Assembly: GCA_946481465.1 (NCBI GenBank)
Contig: CAMLOC010000235.1
Span: 1-6,214 of the forward strand
DNA: 6,214 nt
Direction: 5' to 3'
Source: an uncultured Shinella sp.
GTDB taxonomy: Bacteria > Pseudomonadota > Alphaproteobacteria > Rhizobiales > Rhizobiaceae
Below the pieces are notes generated by a model. The model was not told where the DNA came from. It ran no database searches and saw only the letters and a list, made by a program, of their open reading frames with translations. Shown piece by piece: positions 1 through 4,904 of the stretch. Within the stretch, counting starts at the first letter, position 1, and every line of letters begins with the position of its first letter. The position numbers were made by a program, and so were the translations under genes.

Positions 1-257
1 GGCGTCGAGCGCGGCGAGCATTTGCGGGACTGGTGCTTGCGACGTTCTCGGCGGTGTTCGCGGTGACGATTGCCATAGCTACTCAATGGCAGTCCATCGG
101 CTCCGTTTCGACGAATGCGGTAAGGACAGCGAAGGACATTGTTATCGGATTTGCAGCTTCCGACCCGATCGAGCGCAATTCCGGAATCACTGCTGAGGCG
201 GTCGAGGGCAATCCCGATTACCTTATCGCGGAACAGTCGCCAAGGGGAACGCGCTGA
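1..257 (+). CDS. Membrane-anchored N-terminal segment, probably the 5' part of the thermonuclease gene (partial at window edge)
   Basis: The frame that starts at base 3 is open from the window edge to a TGA at 255-257. A short Arg-rich stretch (RRARRAF) is followed by a hydrophobic helix (LVLATFSAVFAVTIAIAT), which fits a signal peptide or N-terminal membrane anchor. The rest (SIGSVSTNAVRTAKDIVIGF and onwards) is polar and low in complexity, like a periplasmic linker. A GTG at 33 is possible, but Arg codons continue upstream of it, so the true start is probably outside the window. The SNase domain that follows lies in the -1 frame and lacks any leader of its own. Periplasmic SNase-like proteins of this kind usually carry exactly such an N-terminal anchor. 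I infer that both pieces are one gene broken by a 1-nt indel near 242-250; two independent genes is the alternative. Confidence 0.5.
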   Translation, partial: RRARRAFAGLVLATFSAVFAVTIAIATQWQSIGSVSTNAVRTAKDIVIGFAASDPIERNSGITAEAVEGNPDYLIAEQSPRGTR

Positions 258-304
258 ACCAGGCCTTCACCATTTGCAACGGGTCGAAGCGGGTTACGTG
301 TATC

Positions 305-604
305 GTGGATGGCGACACATTCTGGCTTAGAGGCGAGAAAATCCGCATCGCGGACATCGACACTCCCGAAATCGGAAAGCCTCAGTGCGCGCGAGAACTG
401 GCGCTTGGACAGAAGGCAAAGATGCGCCTGCAGGCCTTGTTGAATGCGGGACCATTCGAAATACGCCCGTTGCCGGATAGGGAGGCAGACCAATACGGTA
501 GGTCGCTCCGCATCCTCATGCGAAACGGCCAGTCGATCGGCGACAAGCTGGTGGCCGAAGGGCTTGCTGGCACCTGGGAGGGGCGGCGTCGACCTTGGTG
601 CTGA
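305..604 (+). CDS. Thermonuclease (SNase-like, OB-fold) family protein, likely frameshifted at its 5' end
   Basis: Staphylococcal-nuclease-type phosphodiesterases cut DNA and RNA with Ca2+, and secreted forms act in the periplasm or outside the cell. Counting from the GTG at 305, the expected catalytic set is present: D4 (VDGDT, equivalent to Asp21), R14 (KIRI, Arg35), D19 and T20 (DIDTPE, Asp40 and Thr41), E22 (Glu43) and R66 (YGRSL, Arg87). The C-terminus RRPWC is typical of short alphaproteobacterial members. The GTG start is doubtful, because no Shine-Dalgarno precedes it and the same frame is open back to 197, encoding a family-like lead-in (NQAFTICNGSKRVTCI) just before VDGDT. That lead-in has no good start codon, which suggests translation began in the preceding anchor segment and a 1-nt indel separated them. 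The domain assignment is firm; the start is not. The gene converges on the small minus-strand gene that ends at 659. Confidence 0.82.
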   Translation: MDGDTFWLRGEKIRIADIDTPEIGKPQCARELALGQKAKMRLQALLNAGPFEIRPLPDREADQYGRSLRILMRNGQSIGDKLVAEGLAGTWEGRRRPWC

Positions 605-658
605 TTATCCTCTGGCTGGAACAACTAGCGCTACCCGAAACTGATTAGCCGTCTTCGC

Positions 659-907
659 CTAGTCGTCCAACGTGCCCGCCATTACGACCCACAGTTTGCT
701 GACATAGCCCGCGGGGATCGGCCAGTCTCTTCTTTTCATCTCCTGCAGACCGGCCCCCACCATGGCAGGTGTTGGTTGGCCGAAGAAATCGAACGAAACG
801 CTCGCGTATAAAAGATACCGTTCTCTCTCTTGGTCGCTGGCCTGCCACCATGGATCGCCGACGCTTCGTTCATAGATCGCCTTTGCGAGCTTCTCGACCC
901 TGTTCAA
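659..907 (-). CDS. Conserved-looking hypothetical protein, 82 aa
   Basis: This reads as a soluble small protein starting MNRVEKLAKAIYERSVGD, with a Trp- and aromatic-rich middle (DPWWQAS, YLLYASVSFDFFG) and no signal peptide or membrane helix. I do not recognise a characterised family. It has the style of small rhizobial hypothetical proteins, but that is recall and was not checked. The start is a TTG (907-905) that overlaps the TGA stop of the upstream gene in a TTGA arrangement, the usual sign of translational coupling by ribosome re-initiation, so it should be co-expressed with the 79-aa gene at 904-1143. Another minus-strand frame (645-851) overlaps it but has none of these supports. The function is unknown. 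Confidence 0.6.
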   Translation of the reverse strand: MNRVEKLAKAIYERSVGDPWWQASDQERERYLLYASVSFDFFGQPTPAMVGAGLQEMKRRDWPIPAGYVSKLWVVMAGTLDD

Positions 908-1143
908 TGCTGGATCTCGCTTGGCGTGACGGAGGCATTTAACCGCGCCTGAAGGAAAAGCCGTGCTCGCTGGGCGATTGCAGGGGACGTGGGGCTCGTC
1001 AGCGCGTCGATCCGCAACAGCGCCTCCTTAAGCACCTCATCGCATTCGTCTGGTCTTATCCTGTGCGAGGACGTCAAGTGGTCCAGAAGTGACGTGACAA
1101 GCGTGTAGGCGGCCAGCCCAGCGGCTTCATCGTTGATTGACAT
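904..1143 (-). CDS. Hypothetical protein, 79 aa, first gene of a coupled pair
   Basis: An ATG at 1143-1141 is preceded by a near-perfect Shine-Dalgarno: the minus strand reads AGGAGG (1157-1152) eight bases before the start, which makes this one of the best supported starts in the window. The product (MSINDEAAGLAAYTLVTSLL and onwards) looks all-helical and soluble, with two predicted amphipathic stretches (AAYTLVTSLLDHL and CDEVLKEALLRIDAL) and a basic C-terminal helix (QRARLFLQARLNAS). No enzyme motif or metal site is visible. The stop overlaps the TTG start of the 82-aa gene. The pair may lie at the distal end of the minus-strand unit whose promoter is at 1814-1841, although the 153-bp gap upstream (1144-1296) could hold its own promoter. 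The function is unknown. Confidence 0.65.
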   Translation of the reverse strand: MSINDEAAGLAAYTLVTSLLDHLTSSHRIRPDECDEVLKEALLRIDALTSPTSPAIAQRARLFLQARLNASVTPSEIQH

Positions 1144-1151
1144 GCGGCAAT

Positions 1152-1157
1152 CCTCCT
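1152..1157 (-). promoter_or_regulatory. Strong ribosome binding site for the 79-aa gene
   Basis: The minus strand carries AGGAGG eight bases before the ATG at 1143. This decides the start of that gene and is the strongest Shine-Dalgarno in the window. Confidence 0.75.
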
Positions 1158-1296
1158 GATGGAGAAGAGAGCACTAATTCGCGCTTTAGTCGAGTAGGCC
1201 CCAGCCGTTTTGCTGTCATCAAGCGTTGCGATGAATCTTTGACAGCACGAAGTCGTTTGCTTCCCGATTGCCGCAACGCGTACAACGAAGCTTTGG

Positions 1297-1481
1297 CTAA
1301 ACCGTGATAATGATGCGCTCGCGACCGAAGCGGCGCGCTGGTTCCCATCGATTTAACAGGCGTGCTTGCACCGGAAACACCGGGCGCCGAGTTCGTACCA
1401 CCGCGGTATGTCCTCGAAGGCGGCGGAATGCTGGCGGTTTTTGACATACACATTGACGCCGATCAGCGTCGCCGGATCCAT
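1297..1481 (-). pseudogene. Frameshifted small CxxC (zinc-ribbon-like) protein remnant
   Basis: From an ATG at 1481-1479 a 42-codon frame reads MDPATLIGVNVYVKNRQHSA, then AFEDIPRWYELGARCFRCKH, and stops at TAA (1355-1353). In the neighbouring frame the sequence continues sensibly as LNRWEPARRFGRERIIITV, up to a TAG at 1299-1297. Joining the two with one extra base near 1356-1359 gives a coherent protein of about 61 residues, with a C-x2-C pair (CFRC) followed by an Arg- and Trp-rich segment. Small zinc-ribbon proteins normally have a second CxxC; none is visible here, so the 3' end also appears lost. It sits between two other minus-strand small genes. The CxxC and the frame switch are seen directly; the zinc-ribbon assignment is inference, and this could be chance coding potential. 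Confidence 0.4.
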
Positions 1482-1535
1482 CGGATTTCCGGCTGTGAGA
1501 TTTAGGCCGCGACGATGGCGCATCGCTGCAAACTG

Positions 1536-1736
1536 CTAGTCTCGATTGGGCTCGGGACGCCAACCACGAGAAGATCCATGGCTCATTGCCCTGCCGGCAA
1601 GCTCAAGCTGCCAGCGCAGATGGGCGCAGTCCGCTAAGAGAGTGGCTATCGCTGCTCGGGCATCACCGTCGTGCCAGGACAAAGCTTCATCAATCGGGTT
1701 TGAGGTTTCAGAGTGTTTTTCCGAGCGGACGCACAT
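1536..1736 (-). CDS. Hypothetical protein, 66 aa, promoter-proximal gene of the minus-strand unit
   Basis: I place the start at the ATG at 1736-1734, because AGGAGA (1748-1743 on the minus strand) lies six bases upstream; a TTG at 1742 would sit directly against that site. The product has a short polar leader, then SNPIDEALSWHDGDARAAIA and a helical segment TLLADCAHLRWQLELAGRAM, ending SRGWRPEPNRD. It looks soluble, with helical propensity over most of its length and a basic Gly/Trp tail. I believe similar short proteins are common in rhizobial genomes, but I know of no assigned function. It lies about 70 nt downstream of a TTGACT/CATACT promoter whose -10 is covered by a GTTC-N7-GTTC element, so LexA control is a reasonable hypothesis. 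Confidence 0.6.
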   Translation of the reverse strand: MCVRSEKHSETSNPIDEALSWHDGDARAAIATLLADCAHLRWQLELAGRAMSHGSSRGWRPEPNRD

Positions 1737-1742
1737 TCTCAA

Positions 1743-1748
1743 TCTCCT
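1743..1748 (-). promoter_or_regulatory. Ribosome binding site deciding the start of the 66-aa gene
   Basis: AGGAGA on the minus strand, six bases before the ATG at 1736, favours that ATG over the TTG at 1742. Confidence 0.6.
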
Positions 1749-1807
1749 GTGAGGCCACAGCAGGCGCCAAAAATTGAGGTGTCAGGTAGCGTCCGCATCG
1801 CCAGCGT

Positions 1808-1822
1808 GTTCTCAGTATGTTC
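1808..1822. promoter_or_regulatory. Candidate SOS box (LexA-type GTTC-N7-GTTC)
   Basis: The plus strand reads GTTC TCAGTAT GTTC, equivalent to GAAC-N7-GAAC on the minus strand. A direct repeat of GTTC spaced by seven bases is the established LexA binding pattern in Alphaproteobacteria, unlike the CTG-N10-CAG palindrome of enterics. It is intergenic and overlaps the -10 hexamer of the minus-strand promoter at 1814-1841, the position expected of a repressor site. A chance match somewhere in a window this size is not negligible (about one in five by simple base counting), so position is the main support. Confidence 0.5.
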
Positions 1823-1841
1823 CCATCCGAGAATGAGTCAA
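1814..1841 (-). promoter_or_regulatory. Sigma-70-type promoter for the minus-strand small-gene unit
   Basis: On the minus strand the -35 is TTGACT (1841-1836, five of six to consensus), the spacer is 16 bp and the -10 is CATACT (1819-1814, four of six). Transcription would start near 1806, leaving a leader of about 70 nt before the ATG at 1736. The -10 lies inside the GTTC-N7-GTTC element, suggesting repression by occlusion. Confidence 0.5.
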
Positions 1842-1948
1842 GCAGCTTTAAAGCTAATTCTGGGGCGATCCGAAAATTGCCTTTGCGCCCCCGTCTTTTC
1901 CGACATGCCGGCGTGCTCATCACGGCGGAACATCGTGCCGTCATCTTA

Positions 1949-1970
1949 GTTTTCAATAAATATCGAAAAC
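1949..1970. promoter_or_regulatory. 22-bp imperfect palindrome, operator-like, before the 80-aa gene
   Basis: GTTTTC (1949-1954) and GAAAAC (1965-1970) are perfect inverted arms. The inner ATA/TAT triplets (1956-1958 and 1961-1963) also pair, so 18 of 22 positions are symmetric. It is AT-rich in a GC-rich region and ends only four bases before the GGAGGG ribosome site. There is no U-tract after it, so it is more likely a protein-binding site than a terminator. The binding protein is unknown. Confidence 0.4.
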
Positions 1971-1983
1971 AATGGAGGGTGAG

Positions 1984-2226
1984 ATGTTTCAGGCATCTCT
2001 TGGCGGCGGCTTCGGCGCGCAGGGGTACGGCCTGCGCGCTTCGATCAGCGCCGCAGTCGCGTACGATGAACTGTGCTCACAATACAAAATCGAACTTACC
2101 TTTGAGCCCCAGGCAATTATCGTCGAAGGACGCATTCCACCTGCGGTCGCGCGAAGGGTTCGCCAGATCATCACAGAGGTTGCCGGTGCCGTTCCGGTGT
2201 GGGACCGGACATTCTGGATAGAATGA
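1984..2226 (+). CDS. Hypothetical protein, 80 aa
   Basis: The start is the ATG at 1984, because GGAGGG (1974-1979) lies at proper spacing; the in-frame ATG at 1972 has no ribosome site. After a Gly-rich N-terminus (MFQASLGGGFGAQGYG), the protein has a strand-like segment (KIELTFEPQAIIVEGRI) and then a helix (PPAVARRVRQIITEVAGAV), ending in a Trp-containing tail. The strand-strand-helix pattern with VEGRI faintly recalls BON-type domains, but the match is too weak to assign. There is no signal peptide or membrane helix. It is divergent from the minus-strand small-gene unit, with 247 bp between their starts, and is followed within 14 nt by the ABC transporter remnant. The palindrome at 1949-1970 is its likely regulatory site. 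The function is unknown. Confidence 0.6.
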   Translation: MFQASLGGGFGAQGYGLRASISAAVAYDELCSQYKIELTFEPQAIIVEGRIPPAVARRVRQIITEVAGAVPVWDRTFWIE

Positions 2227-2239
2227 GGACGCCCGCCGT

Positions 2240-2568
2240 GATCTTGGTTATCGCCGCCTCGATGCGACGGAGACGGAGATCCTTGACGCGGCGAAACGCG
2301 CGCCCTCGACAATGGCATCGCCGACCTTGCCGACGGTCTTGATACGGTCATCGGCGAGCGTGGGATGAAACTCTCCGGCGGCCAGAAGCAGCGTCTCGCC
2401 ATCGCACGTATCTTCCTGAAGAACCCGCCGATCCTCATTCTTGACGAGGCGACCTCGGCACTGGACACAAAGACGGAGCGGGCAATCCAGCAGTCGTTGG
2501 CCGAGCTTCCGGCCGGACGCACGACGCTGGTCATCGTGCATCGCCTGGCGACCATCGCGAATGTTGAT
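2240..2568 (+). pseudogene. ABC exporter ATP-binding domain fragment (truncated at both ends and frameshifted)
   Basis: The fragment carries the second half of an MsbA/NdvA-like exporter nucleotide-binding domain. The first part is read in one frame ([19 protein letters not shown], about 2246-2302). After a frameshift near 2300-2310 it continues as [20 protein letters not shown], with the ABC signature LSGGQKQR (2371-2394), Walker B plus D-loop [12 protein letters not shown] (2431-2466) and the H-loop histidine in VIVHRLATI (codon 2539-2541). The membrane domain, Walker A and Q-loop are absent. Homology stops abruptly after IANVD (2568), where a normal domain would run on into the last strand and C-terminus, and the frame then continues without its own stop into the catabolic operon. 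It cannot make a working transporter. The abrupt loss of homology marks a recombination junction. Confidence 0.85.
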
Positions 2569-2611
2569 GGATGGATTTCCAGAAAAACGACAACGAAGAT
2601 CGCGACGATCA

Positions 2612-2617
2612 AAAGGA
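2612..2617 (+). promoter_or_regulatory. Ribosome binding site for the dehydrogenase
   Basis: AAAGGA sits six bases before a GTG at 2624 that begins [13 protein letters not shown], the normal N-terminus of this aldehyde dehydrogenase family. It therefore fixes the start of the operon's first gene. No convincing promoter is visible between the ABC junction (2568) and this site. Confidence 0.65.
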
Positions 2618-2623
2618 CAAGAC

Positions 2624-4103
2624 GTGAAGACCTATCTCAATTTCATCGACGGCAAGTTCGTCCGCGGCAGCGCCGAGACCTTCGCCAATCATTTCCCGAG
2701 CACCGGCGAGGTGATCGGCGAGATTTCCGCCGCAGGCCGAACCGAAGTCGATGCCGCGGTCGGTGCGGCGAGGGCGGCCTTGAAGGGGCCGTGGGGCCGT
2801 ATGCCGCTTGCTGAGCGCGTCGCGCTGCTGCAAGGTCGCCGATGGCATCAACGCGCGTTTCGACGAATTCCTGGCCGCTGAGATCCACGACACGGGCAAG
2901 CCTCGCTCCATCGCTTCGCATATCGACATCCCCCAAGGCGCCGCGAACTTCAATGTCTTCGCAGACCAGATTCTCACGGCCTCGACGGAAACGTTCGAGA
3001 TGGCGACACCGGACGGCGCGGGCGCGCTCAACTACGCGCTGAGGCTGCCTCGTGGTGTCATAGCCGTCGTCTGCCCGTGGAATCTGCCGCTTCTCCTGAT
3101 GACGTGGAAGGTCGCACCGGCGCTCGCCTGCGGCAATACGGTCGTCGTCAAGCCGTCCGAGGAAACCCCGGCAACGGCGACGCTGCTCGGTGAGGTGATG
3201 AACGCGGCCGGAATCCCGCCAGGCGTCTACAATGTGGTGCACGGCAAGGGCCCGGGTGCGGCCGGGGAGTTTCTGACGAGCCATCCGGATGTCGACGGCA
3301 TCACCTTTACCGGCGAGACGCGGACGGTCGAGGCGATCATGCGCGCGGCGGCTGGCGGCATTCGCCCGGTCTCGCTGGAACTCGGCGGGAAGAATGCAGG
3401 CATCATCTTTGATGATGCCGATCTCGACGCCACCCTGGAAGGGATCGGGCGCGCCCGCGTCGCCAATACGGGGCAGGTATGTCTTGGTACGGAGCGCCTC
3501 TACGTGCAGCGCGGCATCTTCGAGCGGCTGGCTGAGGGCCTTGCGCGCAAGGCGAGCAGCTACCGGTTCGGCCACCCTTTCGATCCGATGACGACAATGG
3601 GTCCTCTCATCAGCGCCGAACATCGGCAGAAGGTCCTGTCCTACTATGACAAGGCGCGGGCCGAAGGCGCGACGATCCTTGCCGGAGGCGGGGTGCCGCA
3701 GCTTGCCGGCTACGAGAACCGCTACTGGGTGGAACCGACCGTCTGGACCGGCCTTCCACAGCATGCACCCGTCATCACGGACGAGATCTTCGGTCCCTGC
3801 ACGCACATCACACCCTTCGACACGGAAGAGGAGGCCGTCGCGCTCGCGAATGACAGCCCGTACGGCCTGGCAACCTCGATCTGGACCACGAACCTGTCGC
3901 GCGCACACCGTGTATCGCGTCAGATCGAGGTCGGCATCGCCTGGGTCAACTGCTGGTTCCTGCGCGACCTCAGAACGCCCTTCGGCGGATCGAAGGCCTC
4001 CGGCATCGGCCGGGAAGGGGGCATCCATTCGCGAATGGAACGACAAAGCATCCATTCGCTCGAGTTCTACACCGAGCTCCGCAACGTCTGTATCAAACTC
4101 TGA
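2624..4103 (+). pseudogene. xylG: 2-Hydroxymuconic semialdehyde dehydrogenase (XylG/DmpC/NahI type), frameshifted near residue 70
   Basis: The family oxidises 2-hydroxymuconate semialdehyde to 2-hydroxymuconate with NAD+ in the cytoplasm, in meta-cleavage of catechols. The GTG at 2624 opens [13 protein letters not shown] and reads well to ERVALL (2830). The frame then shifts, and KVADGINARFDEF continues from 2832 to the stop at 4103. Restoring a lost CA (CACAAGG to CAAGG) gives ERVALL-H-KVADGI and about 493 residues, against roughly 486 for the family. Aldehyde dehydrogenase residues in this numbering are N154 (CPWN), K177 (VVKPSEE), E253 (LELGG) and C287 (GQVCLG). The C-terminus HSLEFYTELRNVCIKL is diagnostic of the group. 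Two oddities are FTGETRTV in place of FTGETGTG in the NAD-binding loop and a 9-residue insertion near the C-terminus. A shorter product from an internal start would lack the N-terminal part. It is followed after 14 nt by the hydratase. A true mutation or a sequencing indel are both possible. Confidence 0.88.
4021..4059 (+). repeat. 12-bp direct repeat flanking an in-frame insertion in the dehydrogenase, with a 16-bp palindrome
   Basis: GCATCCATTCGC occurs at 4021-4032 and again at 4048-4059, an offset of 27 bp. The first copy overlaps a perfect palindrome, TCCATTCGCGAATGGA (4024-4039). Family members read GREGG-[IV]-HSLEF without interruption; here IHS is followed by RMERQS and then IHSLEF, so 27 bp (nine codons) were added without breaking the frame. 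Confidence 0.7.
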
Positions 4104-4117
4104 AAGGCCCCCAAATC

Positions 4118-4900
4118 ATGCTGAACGAAGAACAACGCGCGCGCTGCGTCGCGAGCTTGCTGGAAAGCCATCGCACCAAGGTGCAGGGGCCGCGCCCCTC
4201 GGAGATGTATCCCGAGATCGAGATCGCCGACTCTTATGCGATCTCCTCCGCCGTGGCAGAGGCCAAGGTCAAGGCTGGCGTGAAGGTTATCGGCCACAAG
4301 ATCGGCCTGACGTCGAAGGCCATGCAGGCCGCCTCGAAGGTCGATGAGCCCGACTACGGCTATATGTTCGACGATCTCGTGCTGGCAGACGGCGCGAAAG
4401 TGCGGTTTGAGGACTTCTGCGTGCCGCGTGTCGAGCCGGAACTGACCTTCGTGCTCAAGGAGCCGCTCAAGGGACCGAATGTCGGCCTTGTCGATGTCTT
4501 GCGTGCGACGGAATGGGTCATTCCGTCCATCGAGATCATCGACGCGCGCGTCACCGAACCGCGGAGGATTTTCGACACGGTCGCCGACAACGGTGCGGCG
4601 GCAGGGCTGGTGCTCGGCGGCCGCCCGGTTCGACCGACGGATGTGGACTTGCGCTGGGTCGGCGCCATCTTCTATCGCAACTCGGAAATTGAGGAGACGG
4701 GACTTGCCGCCGGCGTGCTCGGCCATCCGGCGATGGCGGTCGCCTGGCTTGCCAACAAGCTCGCCCCCTTCGATGTGACGCTGGAGCCGGGTCATATGCT
4801 GCTGTCCGGCAGCTTCACACGCCCCGTCTGGGCCAAGAAGGGCGACACCCTTCACGCCGATTTCGGCCCGCTCGGCTCGGTCGCCGTGCAGTTCGTGTGA
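4118..4900 (+). CDS. hpaH: 2-Oxo-hept-4-ene-1,7-dioate hydratase-like protein (HpaH/MhpD family), 260 aa
   Basis: The family adds water to a 2-oxo-alkenoate in the cytoplasm, using a divalent metal, to give a 4-hydroxy-2-oxo-acid. The metal-binding glutamates are in place: E106 and E108 in VPRVEPEL, and E139 in [11 protein letters not shown]61 ([12 protein letters not shown]) is the expected active-site lysine. [46 protein letters not shown] and [14 protein letters not shown] resemble HpaH of homoprotocatechuate breakdown more than the 2-oxopent-4-enoate hydratases DmpE/XylJ, which have KKIGVTSK and PDFG. Against E. coli HpaH (267 aa) it lacks a short insert after IDAR. The ATG at 4118 begins 14 nt after the dehydrogenase stop with AAAGG some 11 nt upstream, and the stop is four bases before the aldolase start, so the genes are an operon. 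The family is certain; C5 versus C7 substrate is not. Confidence 0.88.
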   Translation: MLNEEQRARCVASLLESHRTKVQGPRPSEMYPEIEIADSYAISSAVAEAKVKAGVKVIGHKIGLTSKAMQAASKVDEPDYGYMFDDLVLADGAKVRFEDFCVPRVEPELTFVLKEPLKGPNVGLVDVLRATEWVIPSIEIIDARVTEPRRIFDTVADNGAAAGLVLGGRPVRPTDVDLRWVGAIFYRNSEIEETGLAAGVLGHPAMAVAWLANKLAPFDVTLEPGHMLLSGSFTRPVWAKKGDTLHADFGPLGSVAVQFV

Positions 4901-4904
4901 AGCG

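Noticed and set aside
1127..1453. Minus-strand 108-codon frame
   Set aside because: It is Ser/Pro/Arg-rich, overlaps the strong start region of the 79-aa gene and has no ribosome site or motif.
1708..1956. Minus-strand 82-codon frame (from MKTKMTARCSAVMS)
   Set aside because: It starts with TTG inside the palindrome, has no ribosome site, covers the SOS-like promoter and overlaps the better supported 66-aa gene.
1989..2612. A 207-codon minus-strand frame across the 80-aa gene and the ABC remnant
   Set aside because: It is antisense to the ABC signature and Walker B motifs, with no family features or ribosome site.
2643..4055. A 470-codon open frame on the minus strand opposite the dehydrogenase
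   Set aside because: It is antisense to a clearly recognised aldehyde dehydrogenase, has Arg/Asp-rich shadow composition and matches no family motif. Long antisense frames are common in GC-rich genes.
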